In this document: positions 39,972-47,422 of the stretch, piece by piece
Layout of the letters: each line of letters begins with the position of its first letter
How positions within the stretch are numbered: position 1 is the stretch's first letter
Assembly (NCBI GenBank): GCA_034664125.1
Contig: JAXDIG010000007.1
Coordinates: 1-64,000, forward strand
Length of the DNA: 64,000 bases
DNA from: JACVRW01 sp034664125
GTDB taxonomy: Bacteria > Actinomycetota > Thermoleophilia > Solirubrobacterales > Thermoleophilaceae
Direction of reading: 5' to 3'
Program-made: the position numbers and the translations under genes
Notes under the pieces: generated by a model
What the model saw: only the letters and a program-made list of their open reading frames with translations
What the model was told of the DNA's origin: nothing
Database searches by the model: none

Positions 39972-41326
39972 CCGCTGACCTCCTTCTGCGCGGCCTTGGC
40001 CAGCCGCGCCGCGTCCAGGTAGTTGAACGCGTCGTACTGCTGCTTGGCCGCGGCGAGCAGGTCCTCCGCGGTGCCGCGCGCCTCCTCGCTGGCGCCGTCC
40101 AGGCCGTCCTCGGTCGCCTTCATGGCCGCGTCGGCCTCGGCCTTGAGCTCCACCGCGCGCGCGTACACCAGATGCGCGATCGTGATGTCCTCCGGCTCGG
40201 CCTGGCCCTTGTCCAGTGTCCCGCCGGCCTCGGCCTGGTTGATCGCGGCCTGGATCATCGTCAGCTCGTACGTCGGCTTGTCCGGGTTGAACCAGAGGTC
40301 ACCCTGCTCGCCGAACGGGATGTACGGGTCGATGCTGCGGTAGATGATCTTCGCGTCCTCCGGCGTGAGGTCGGTGCCGGCGGCGCGGTTCAGCTGCTGG
40401 ACGTGCGGCTCGGCCGCCTCGTCCGGGTTGTCCGCGATGAACTGCGAGATGCGCCACTTCACGCTGGCCATCCGCATGACCGTGTCGGGATCGGACTCCC
40501 AGAAGTCCTGCGTCGTGCCCCAGCCGTTGGTCGAGACGGCCGCCAGCTCGGCGGATGACTCGTAGGGCGGCTCGACGATCCCGGTCAGGTCGGCGGCCGT
40601 GACGATCGGCTTGAAGCCCTCCTTCTCGAGCGTGATGCGCGTCGGCGCGCCGCCGATCTGGAAGTCGGCCCGGCCGGCGAGCATCAGCTGCACGCCCTGG
40701 GCGTCGTTGAGGCTCTCGAGCTTGATGTCCGACTGCGACAGGCCGGCGCCCTGCATGACCGTCTTGCCGAAGTTGCGCACGGCCGGGTCCGGCGACCAGG
40801 TCAGGGTCGCGCCCTCGAGCTGGGCGGCCGCCTCCTTCAGCGCCTCCTGATCGCTCTTGCCCGCCTCCTTGATCTCGGTGAAGGACTTGAACTTCTTGTC
40901 GCCCATCAGGGCGAAGCCGATGAAGAAGTCGCCGTAGGCGAACATCTTCAGCTCGTCCGTCTTGTTCAGCGCCGGCAGCAGGATCTGGTAGTTGCTGCTG
41001 AGCACGTCGACCTTCTTCGACAGGAGCGTCGACGCGTGGTCGGCGGGCGTGTAGAGGCCGCCCGCCGGCTCCGGGTCGAGCTTGATGCCGACCTCCTCGA
41101 ACCACCCCTTCTCGACCCCGAGGATGGCGTCGGTGTGGTCGATGAACTCGGCGTTGCCGAACTTCACCGTCGTCTCGGGGATGCGGTACTGCTCCGGCAC
41201 CGCGGCGGCGCTACCACCGCCGCTGCTCCCGCCGTCGTCGTCGCCGCCGCATCCAACCGCCACGGTCGCGCCCAACAGGGCGACCAACGCTGCAATGAAA
41301 GTCAGGATTCGAGCCGCTCGGCCCAT
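39968..41326 (-). CDS. ABC transporter substrate-binding lipoprotein, SsuA/TauA/NMT1-like
   Basis: A 452-residue lipoprotein with signal ARILTFIAALVALLGATVAVG and a lipobox cysteine (VAVGCGGDDD), followed by a Gly/Ser/Asp linker. The binding domain (about 50-330) contains LGVEKGWFEEVGIKLDPEPAGG, then VDVLSSNYQILLPALNKTDEL and LMLAGRADFQIGGAPTRI, the NMT1/SsuA pattern. A C-terminal helical extension of about 110 residues rich in Ala, Glu and Lys (from QAEPEDITIAHLV onward) is not usual. ATG 41326 begins the operon, with GAGG about seven bases upstream. The ROK-type operator lies 39-63 bases before the start. Confidence 0.86.
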   Translation of the reverse strand: MGRAARILTFIAALVALLGATVAVGCGGDDDGGSSGGGSAAAVPEQYRIPETTVKFGNAEFIDHTDAILGVEKGWFEEVGIKLDPEPAGGLYTPADHASTLLSKKVDVLSSNYQILLPALNKTDELKMFAYGDFFIGFALMGDKKFKSFTEIKEAGKSDQEALKEAAAQLEGATLTWSPDPAVRNFGKTVMQGAGLSQSDIKLESLNDAQGVQLMLAGRADFQIGGAPTRITLEKEGFKPIVTAADLTGIVEPPYESSAELAAVSTNGWGTTQDFWESDPDTVMRMASVKWRISQFIADNPDEAAEPHVQQLNRAAGTDLTPEDAKIIYRSIDPYIPFGEQGDLWFNPDKPTYELTMIQAAINQAEAGGTLDKGQAEPEDITIAHLVYARAVELKAEADAAMKATEDGLDGASEEARGTAEDLLAAAKQQYDAFNYLDAARLAKAAQKEVSG

Positions 41327-41364
41327 GCTTGCCTCGATTCGCCGTTGTTCCCAGATAGACAGAC

Positions 41365-41389
41365 TTAGTATGGCTGCCAAACAAACTAA
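41365..41389 (-). promoter_or_regulatory. ROK/XylR-like operator upstream of the transporter operon
   Basis: Read on the minus strand the 25 bases begin TTAGTTTGTTTGG and end CATACTAA. As recalled, the Bacillus XylR operator is also 25 bp, starts with the same 13 bases and ends CAAACTAA. The outer arms TTAGT/ACTAA are inverted. It lies 39 bases before the first gene of an operon that encodes a ROK repressor, so it is the probable binding site of that repressor. Confidence 0.6.
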
Positions 41390-41464
41390 ATCCTCCGGCA
41401 GCGTAAAAGTCAAGGAGCAAGGCGTTGCAGGGCGGCCGTACGCCGGCGCGCCTTGCGGACAAGT

Positions 41465-41611
41465 GTGCAGCTATCTCCAACTCGCCAGGCTCGTCGAGGC
41501 GGCAAGAGCAGCGGCTCGAGCCAGAGTCGTCGCAGCAGCGGTAGCGGCAGCGGGGGCAACCAGGCCCAGAAGAAGGCCGCCGGCCGCAAGGGCGGCAAGA
41601 AGTCCAGCTAG
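41465..41611 (+). pseudogene. Short Lys/Arg/Ser/Gly-rich reading frame, apparently interrupted by a TAG
   Basis: A 48-codon frame from GTG 41465 ends at TAG 41609-41611. Its end (GGNQAQKKAAGRKGGKKSS) is like the basic tails of histone-like DNA-binding proteins. After the TAG the same frame continues with strongly basic sequence (WQRSKQRQAAHKDVKKAQ, then RARQKKTITKLSPKTRSG) up to about 41730. That suggests one gene broken by a stop, or two short unrelated stretches. There is no clear ribosome site. The rest of 41390-41769 shows nothing recognisable. Confidence 0.35.
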
Positions 41612-41769
41612 TGGCAACGGAGTAAGCAGCGGCAAGCGGCGCACAAGGACGTCAAGAAGGCCCAGGCCAGAGCGCGTCAGAAGAAGACGATCACCAAGCT
41701 GTCGCCGAAGACACGCTCAGGTAGTACCTGGGCAGTACCCTGGCCGGCGAGGCTAGCTCCCGTGAACGA

Positions 41770-41798
41770 CGAAAGCCCTGCGCTGTGCAGGGCTTTCG
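41770..41798 (-). terminator. Hairpin after tRNA-fMet, probable terminator
   Basis: CGAAAGCCCTG (41770-41780) pairs perfectly with CAGGGCTTTCG (41788-41798) around a seven-base loop. It begins six bases after the tRNA 3' end on the minus strand. The following T-tract is short, so efficiency is uncertain. Confidence 0.65.
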
Positions 41799-41803
41799 TT
41801 AGG

Positions 41804-41877
<74 letters not shown>

Positions 41878-41914
41878 TCGTAGGCAGACGAATCTAGCAG
41901 CCGTCAAGAAGGCG

Positions 41915-42349
41915 TCAACCCGCGGTCGAGGCTTCGCGCGCGGCTGCCATAGCCTGGGCCTCGTCCAGGAAGGCGCGCACGCGCTGGACCCGGCCGTCGC
42001 GGACCCGGGCCACGTGGAAGATCGGCACCTTGCCGATGTCGACGTGGCTGTCCTCTCCGCGCGTGCGGGCCAGCATGCGGATGACGAGCTCGTCGCCCAC
42101 GGGCTCGATGCTCTCGACGTCGATGTCGTCGAGGTGGATGACGTTCGCCACCTCCTCCGCCAAGAAGCGGACCACCGTGTCGCGCCCGTAGTAGACCCGC
42201 TGTCCCGGCCACGAGGGGTCGTTGTGCCACTCGAAGTCGTCGCTCCACATGCGGGACACGGCGGCGAGGTCGCCCTGGTTCCAGAGCGCGTAGCCCTGCC
42301 TTACGAATGCGAGGGTTTCGTCGGCCACGTCTTCACGAGTCCCGGCCAC
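41915..42349 (-). CDS. SnoaL-like (NTF2-fold) protein
   Basis: A 144-residue protein with the cone-shaped NTF2/SnoaL pattern: a helix (LAFVRQGYALWNQGDLAAVSRMWSDDFEW), the segment YYGRDTVVRFLAEEV, and strands ELVIRMLARTRGE, FHVARVRDGRVQRVRAFLDE. Such proteins are small hydrolases, isomerases or of unknown function. The start is taken as GTG 42349; longer in-frame starts run into the divergent flavoprotein gene. The two genes are head to head with about 46 bases between them. No catalytic residues can be named with confidence. Confidence 0.7.
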   Translation of the reverse strand: MAGTREDVADETLAFVRQGYALWNQGDLAAVSRMWSDDFEWHNDPSWPGQRVYYGRDTVVRFLAEEVANVIHLDDIDVESIEPVGDELVIRMLARTRGEDSHVDIGKVPIFHVARVRDGRVQRVRAFLDEAQAMAAAREASTAG

Positions 42350-42395
42350 AGCGAATAGGATGCCACCCCGGACTCGAAGGCGTGAAAAAGGGCCT

Positions 42396-45300
42396 GTGAA
42401 CCGATCCGCCCAGCGCACCAAGGTGGCCGTACTCGGCGGCGGCGTCGGCGGAATGACGGCCGCCTTCGAGCTGACCGCGACCCCGGAGCTGCGCGATCGC
42501 TTCGACGTCACGGTCTACCAGCTCGGCTGGCGCAACGGCGGCAAGGGCGCGAGCGGGCGCAACGCCGCCGTGGCGGACCGCATCGAGGAGCACGGCCTGC
42601 ACGTCTGGTTCGGCTTCTACGACAACGCCTTCCGCCTGATGCGCGACGCCTATGAGGAGGCCGGCCGGCCCCGGGGCACCCCGCTCGCCACCTTCGAGGA
42701 CGCTTTCAAGGGCTGCGACGAGCTGGTGCTCTACGACCGCCAGGGCGACGGCTGGCACCCGTTCCGCTTCGAGTGCCCGCGCAACCTCCTGCGCCCCGGC
42801 GACCCCGGCGAGCTGCCCACCTTCTGGGAGATGGCCGCCACCGCGACGCGGTGGGCGCTCGGCGGCTGGCGCTCCCTGCGCGAGCGGGGCGACGACCTCG
42901 TCCCCGGCGACGCGGGCGCCGACCTGATCCCGAACTGGTTCGAGAACCTCGCCGGCGACCTGGCGCGCGACCTGCTCGACGCCCCGCTCGACGTGGCGGA
43001 GCGCCTGCTCGGCCTGGCCGAGCGGCTCGCCTCGCTGCGCGCTGGGAGTACGGATCACCTGCTCGCACGACACGCCGCCCAGCCGCTGCTGCTGGTGAAG
43101 CTGCTCGAGGCCTTCCGCGAGTGGCTGTGGACGGCCGTGGTCGCTCGGCGCTACAAGGACGACCCCGACCTGCGCTTCTTCTTCACCGTGGTCGACCTCG
43201 GCGTGTCCACGGTGGCCGGCATCGTCAAGGACGGCATCCTCGAGCACGGGTTCGACGTCATCAACGACGAGGACTGGGCCGCCTGGCTGCGCCGCCACGG
43301 CGCGCGCGACGTCACGATCGGGCGCACCCCGGCCGAGCGCTGCCCCGCGCTGCGGGCCGTGTATGACGTGGCATTCGCGTACCCGGGCGGCGACATCGCC
43401 GCCGCCGACTGCGCCGCCGGCACCGCCACCAACGACCTGCTGAGGCTCGTCTTCAGCTACCGCGGCTCGATCATGTACAAGATGCAGGCGGGCATGGGCG
43501 ACGTCGTCTTCGCCCCGCTCTACGAGGTGCTCAAGCAGCGCGGCGTGGGCTTTGAGTTCTTCCACGCCGTCACGGCGCTGCATCCGGGCGGCAACGGCGT
43601 GGACGCCATCGACGTCGTGCGCCAGGCCGAGCTCGCGCCGCGGGTGGCGGAGTACGACCCGCTCGTGCCGGTGAAGGGCCTGGCCTGCTGGCCGAGCGAG
43701 CCGCTCTGGGACCAGCTCGAAGCCGCGGCGCGGGGAGTGAACTTCGAGGCGGAGCTCAACCCGCTCGACCGGCCGGCGCGCACGCTCGAGCGGGGCCGGG
43801 ACTTCGACGAGGTGGTGCTCGGCATCCCGGTCGGTGCCCTGCCGGACCTCTGCGGCGAGCTGATGGCACGCGACGAGCGCTTCCGGCGCGGCATCGAGTC
43901 GGCCGTCACTGTCCGCACGCAGGCGTTCCAGCTCTGGTCGAACCGCGACGCCGCCGACCTCGGCTGGGCCTTCGACGAGAACTCGGTCACCGGCTGCTAC
44001 GTCGAGCCGCTCGACACCTACTGCGACATGACGCACCTGCTGCCGCGTGAGTCCTGGCTGCCCACCGACAAGACTCAGACGATCGGCTACTTCTGCGGTG
44101 TGCTCGACGACCGCTCAGGCGAGACGCCCGAGCAGGCGACGGAGCGCGCCAAGCAGAACGCGATCGAGTTCGTCGAGCGCGACCTGGCGGTGCTGTGGCC
44201 CGACGCGGGTGGCAGCTCCTTCGACTGGACCGCGCTGGTCGACCGCGCCGGCGGGACCGGCGCGGCGCGCTTCGACGCCCAGTACTGGCGCGCCAACGTG
44301 TCGCCCTGGGAGCGCTACGTGCTCACTCCCGCCGGGTCGGTCGAGCACCGCCTGCCCTCGAACGACTCCGGCTTCGCCAACCTCAAGCTCGCCGGCGATT
44401 GGACCCGCACGGGCATCGACGGCGGCTGCGTCGAGGCCGCCGTGATCTCCGGCATGGACGCGGCGCAGGCGATCACGGGCGAGGCTCTTCGGATCCCCGG
44501 CAAGAGCACCGCCTGGCTGCAACCGCAGCCGCGCGAGCTGCCCCCCTACGTCGAGTACGGCGGGCGCGCCACGGCGCCTTCCCCCTTCGCCTGCGAGGGG
44601 GGCCGGCTCCGGGGCCTGCTGCTCCGCGGCGACGCCGCGCGCATCGCCGCGCTGGTCGAGACGATGTTCAACGTTCCGGCGGGCCGCGGCGTCGACTACC
44701 GCGCACTCGGCTCGCACGTGATGATGCTGATGGGCGACTTCGCCCGCGTGACGTCGCTCACCCCGCCCTTCGACCGCTGGGGAGCGGTGCGCGAGACGCA
44801 GGCCTCGTTCTGGATCCCCGTGCTGGCCGGTCGCGACATCGGCGACGTGTTCGTCGCCGAGCGACTGCTGCTGGCCGTGCCCTACGTCTTCGTCGACAAC
44901 CCGATGTCGTACCTGGGCGGACGCGAGACGTTCGGGTACGCGAAGACGATGGGCCGCTTCGACCCGGCCTCCGGTGCCGGCGACCACGCCACCATGCAGG
45001 CGTTCGGCGGCAACTTCGGCCGCAACGAGGGCGCCGACTGGCGCGACTTCCTGGAGGTGATCGCGGGCGCGCCGCGGCCCGGCGCCGGACAGGCCGAGCC
45101 CACCTCCGGCCCGCTCGCGCTGGTGCAGCACCTGGTAGGCGACATGCCCGAGCTCGCGGAAGGCGCGGAGATGATCGTCGGCGACATCCGCCTCACGGCC
45201 GGCCTGATGGGCGACCTGCTCGCCGGCCGGGTCGCGCAGGTGTTCCTGAAGCAGTTCCGCGACGCCGCCGACGGCACGCGCGCCTGCTACCAGGCTGTCG

Positions 45301-45635
45301 TGGAGGCGCCCGTCCAGATCCGGCGCGTGGAAAGCACGCTCGCCGAACGCGACTGGAGCATCCGCGTGCATCCCCTCGACAGCCATCCGATCGACCGCGA
45401 GCTCGGCATCGCCGATCAGCAGAGCGAGCTGGCCTTCGACATCGAGATGGACTTCGTGGTCGAGGACGGCCACGAGGTCGGCCGCGTGGCGGCCTTGCCC
45501 GGCACGTTGCCGCCCGGCCTGCGACCGGCCGGGCCCAACGGCCCCGGCAGCGTCATCGAAACCGTCGCCCGGTGGGCCTGGAAGGAGATCACGGGGCTCG
45601 AGCGGGCCTCGCTGGGCTGGCTGCGACGCCTCTGA
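42396..45635 (+). CDS. FAD-dependent amine-oxidase-like protein fused to acetoacetate-decarboxylase-like domain
   Basis: The frame encodes 1079 residues from GTG 42396; ATG 42360 would add 12. Residues about 10-700 are a flavoprotein of the desaturase/amine-oxidase group: VAVLGGGVGGMTAAFEL (dinucleotide loop), LGWRNGGKGASGRN, EEHGLHVWFGFYDNAFRLM, and LKLAGDWTRTGIDGGCVEAAV near the C-terminal FAD site. Residues about 735-1060 resemble the acetoacetate decarboxylase superfamily: LLLAVPYVFVDNPMSYLGGRE, then FGYAKTMGRF. The fusion would link a flavin oxidation or isomerisation to a decarboxylase- or lyase-like step on a hydrophobic substrate, an inference. No signal peptide is present. A strong hairpin follows the stop. 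Confidence 0.72.
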   Translation: MNRSAQRTKVAVLGGGVGGMTAAFELTATPELRDRFDVTVYQLGWRNGGKGASGRNAAVADRIEEHGLHVWFGFYDNAFRLMRDAYEEAGRPRGTPLATFEDAFKGCDELVLYDRQGDGWHPFRFECPRNLLRPGDPGELPTFWEMAATATRWALGGWRSLRERGDDLVPGDAGADLIPNWFENLAGDLARDLLDAPLDVAERLLGLAERLASLRAGSTDHLLARHAAQPLLLVKLLEAFREWLWTAVVARRYKDDPDLRFFFTVVDLGVSTVAGIVKDGILEHGFDVINDEDWAAWLRRHGARDVTIGRTPAERCPALRAVYDVAFAYPGGDIAAADCAAGTATNDLLRLVFSYRGSIMYKMQAGMGDVVFAPLYEVLKQRGVGFEFFHAVTALHPGGNGVDAIDVVRQAELAPRVAEYDPLVPVKGLACWPSEPLWDQLEAAARGVNFEAELNPLDRPARTLERGRDFDEVVLGIPVGALPDLCGELMARDERFRRGIESAVTVRTQAFQLWSNRDAADLGWAFDENSVTGCYVEPLDTYCDMTHLLPRESWLPTDKTQTIGYFCGVLDDRSGETPEQATERAKQNAIEFVERDLAVLWPDAGGSSFDWTALVDRAGGTGAARFDAQYWRANVSPWERYVLTPAGSVEHRLPSNDSGFANLKLAGDWTRTGIDGGCVEAAVISGMDAAQAITGEALRIPGKSTAWLQPQPRELPPYVEYGGRATAPSPFACEGGRLRGLLLRGDAARIAALVETMFNVPAGRGVDYRALGSHVMMLMGDFARVTSLTPPFDRWGAVRETQASFWIPVLAGRDIGDVFVAERLLLAVPYVFVDNPMSYLGGRETFGYAKTMGRFDPASGAGDHATMQAFGGNFGRNEGADWRDFLEVIAGAPRPGAGQAEPTSGPLALVQHLVGDMPELAEGAEMIVGDIRLTAGLMGDLLAGRVAQVFLKQFRDAADGTRACYQAVVEAPVQIRRVESTLAERDWSIRVHPLDSHPIDRELGIADQQSELAFDIEMDFVVEDGHEVGRVAALPGTLPPGLRPAGPNGPGSVIETVARWAWKEITGLERASLGWLRRL

Positions 45636-45640
45636 AAGCA

Positions 45641-45671
45641 CAGGCGCCCCGCAAGGGGAGCGGGGCGCCTG
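45641..45671 (+). terminator. Strong GC hairpin after the flavoprotein gene
   Basis: CAGGCGCCCCGC (45641-45652) pairs perfectly with GCGGGGCGCCTG (45660-45671) around a seven-base loop, six bases after the stop. TTGTGGT follows, a weak T-tract on the plus strand. It may also stop transcription of the converging small-protein gene. Confidence 0.65.
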
Positions 45672-45712
45672 TTGTGGTGCCGGAGGGCCGTGGCCCCACG
45701 TTTGGGTGAGGG

Positions 45713-46120
45713 TCAGTGGCTGTGCAGGTAGCTCGCCGGGCCGTGCGGGTCGGTGCGCCGCGCGGTGGACGCGTCCTGGGAGGACGTGCCGGTCGAGCTG
45801 GCCTTGGAGCCGCGCAGCTCGACGCCGCTCGACCCGGAGATCGCCGCCGCCGTGGCGGACTCGTCCTTGCCGGGGATCTCGGCCGCGCTCGACTGTGAGA
45901 TCGCTGCCGCTGTTGCCGACTCGTTCTTGCCGGGGATGTCCGCGGCGTGCGGGCCGGGGGTCTCCACGACGATGACCTTCGACGCCGGTGTCGTGATGTC
46001 GGTGTTGTCGATCAGCGCGTAAGCGCCGGTCGCAAGGCCGGCTCCGACGACCAGTGCAACCACCGGGGCCGCCATGGTCCTGCGGGAAGGGAGCCTAGGT
46101 AGACGTGCTGCGTATTCCAT
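45713..46120 (-). CDS. Small membrane-anchored protein with tandem 20-residue repeat
   Basis: A 135-residue protein with a textbook AGGAGGT five to six bases before ATG 46120. One helix at about residues 16-36 (MAAPVVALVVGAGLATGAYAL) should anchor it, or act as an uncleaved signal. The external part contains two nearly identical units, ADIPGKNESATAAAISQSSA and AEIPGKDESATAAAISGSSG. The C-terminus is Ser/Thr/His-rich and unstructured in appearance. No family was recognised. It is divergent from the Ppx/GppA gene across a 137-base interval that holds a direct repeat GTCACAGAT (46221-46229 and 46238-46246). Confidence 0.6.
   Translation of the reverse strand: MEYAARLPRLPSRRTMAAPVVALVVGAGLATGAYALIDNTDITTPASKVIVVETPGPHAADIPGKNESATAAAISQSSAAEIPGKDESATAAAISGSSGVELRGSKASSTGTSSQDASTARRTDPHGPASYLHSH
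45827..45946 (-). repeat. Tandem pair of 60-bp coding repeats
   Basis: Two consecutive 60-bp units encode residues 59-78 and 79-98 of the small membrane protein. The peptides differ at only a few positions (D/E, N/D, Q/G). At DNA level the third codon positions have diverged, so the duplication is not very recent and the peptide seems selected. Confidence 0.75.
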
Positions 46121-46257
46121 GAAGCACCTCCTGGGGTCACACCTTTGCGGGTCCGCGCCGGGGAGACCAGATCGAGTGCGGAAGTTCTATCCCGCGGGGA
46201 GCTGGCGCAAGGCGACCGTGGTCACAGATGGACGCACGTCACAGATACGGTCCCCGG

Positions 46258-47178
46258 ATGGCAACCCGAGTCGCCGTCGTCGATATCGGCACCAACTCGA
46301 CGCGGCTGCTGGTAGCCGAGGTCGAGGATGGGCGGGTGACCGAGCTCGAGCGGCGAACCACCGTCACGCAGCTGGGCGAGGGGCTCGAGGCCAGCGGACG
46401 GCTGTCGGACGCGGCCATCGCCCGCGTGTCCGAGGCGCTCGCCGACTATCGCGAGACGCTCGACCGGCTCGGCGCCGAGCATGTGGTCGCCGTGGCCACC
46501 AGCGCCATGCGCGACGCCGCGAACGGGCCCGAGTTCCGCGACGAGATCCTGCGCCGCTTCGGGATCGAGGCGCGCACGATCTCGGGTGACGAGGAGGCGC
46601 GGCTCACCTTCCTGGGAGCCACCGCCGGTCGCGACCCCGGGGCGGAGACGCTCGTGATCGACATCGGCGGCGGCAGCACCGAGTACGTCACGGGCCACCC
46701 CGCCAGCGACGCCGATTTCCACGTCTCTACGCGCATGGGCTCGGTGCGCCACACCGAGCGCCACCTGCACGGCGACCCCCCGGCCTCGGCCGAGTTGGCG
46801 GCGCTGGCCGAGGACGCGCGCTCGATCGTGGACACGGACGTCCCGGCGGACGTACGCGAGCGCGTCGAGGCCGGGATCGCCGTGGCCGGCACCGCCACGT
46901 CGCTGGCCGCCATCGACCAGGAGCTCGATCCCTACGACCCCGACAAGGTGCACGGCTACCGGCTGGGTCGAGCGAGCTGCGAGCGGCTCGTGGCCCGGCT
47001 GGCCGCGCTGACCGTGGATGAGCGCCGCCGCGTCACCGGCCTGCACCCCGACCGGGCGCCCACCATCGTCGCCGGCGCCGTGGTCCTGCTCGAGTCGATG
47101 CGCGCCTTCGACCTGGACGAGATCGAGGTCAGCGAGAACGACATCCTCCACGGCGCCGCGCTGGCCGCCTCAAAATGA
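46258..47178 (+). CDS. Exopolyphosphatase / ppGpp phosphohydrolase family (Ppx/GppA)
   Basis: A 306-residue protein of the single-unit Ppx/GppA type with the actin-like ATPase fold. It has VAVVDIGTNSTRLLVAEVEDG (phosphate 1), VAVATSAMRDAANG, the catalytic region ISGDEEARLTFLGA, LVIDIGGGSTEYV (phosphate 2), and AVAGTATSLAAIDQEL. Members remove phosphate from polyphosphate ends or convert pppGpp to ppGpp, so it probably serves phosphate storage or the stringent response. ATG 46258 is preferred over the in-frame start at 46228. The C-terminal HD-like half of long E. coli Ppx is absent, as is usual in actinobacteria. The stop lies inside a terminator-like hairpin. Confidence 0.87.
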   Translation: MATRVAVVDIGTNSTRLLVAEVEDGRVTELERRTTVTQLGEGLEASGRLSDAAIARVSEALADYRETLDRLGAEHVVAVATSAMRDAANGPEFRDEILRRFGIEARTISGDEEARLTFLGATAGRDPGAETLVIDIGGGSTEYVTGHPASDADFHVSTRMGSVRHTERHLHGDPPASAELAALAEDARSIVDTDVPADVRERVEAGIAVAGTATSLAAIDQELDPYDPDKVHGYRLGRASCERLVARLAALTVDERRRVTGLHPDRAPTIVAGAVVLLESMRAFDLDEIEVSENDILHGAALAASK

Positions 47179-47205
47179 AGGCGCCGGCATCATGCCGGCG
47201 CCTTC
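47177..47205 (-). terminator. 13-bp hairpin with T-tract on the minus strand
   Basis: GAAGGCGCCGGCA (47177-47189) and TGCCGGCGCCTTC (47193-47205) pair perfectly with a three-base loop. On the minus strand ATTTTGAG follows and TTTTT precedes. It overlaps the Ppx/GppA stop and can end transcripts of the ThDP-enzyme gene coming from the right. The 217 bases between this hairpin and that gene (47206-47422) hold no recognisable gene or RNA. Confidence 0.7.
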
Positions 47206-47422
47206 AAAAACGGCCCCATCAGGACGGGCAGGGGTACGTGCCATGAAAGGGCCTTGCGGTCCGGACGGCGGGAGGCGCCGATACGATGCGGCTTCGCCCG
47301 AACCTATGTACCGAGTGGGGGCCGACGGGTTGGCCGTACAGCACCTCACCCAGCGCGGGGAACTATAACCCAGTTGGTACCGCTTGAAAAGGGTGCACCG
47401 GTGACATGCGTATACAGAGGGG

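Noticed and set aside
42333..44036. A 567-codon open frame on the minus strand opposite the flavoprotein gene
   Set aside because: Its sequence is low-complexity His/Arg/Val-rich without domains, while the plus strand encodes a continuous recognisable flavoprotein. High GC content keeps antisense frames open.
47206..47422. A possible riboswitch or small RNA between Ppx/GppA and the ThDP-enzyme gene
   Set aside because: Several short pairings can be drawn, but none matches a riboswitch core I know, and the segment is downstream of both flanking genes, so a leader RNA makes no sense.
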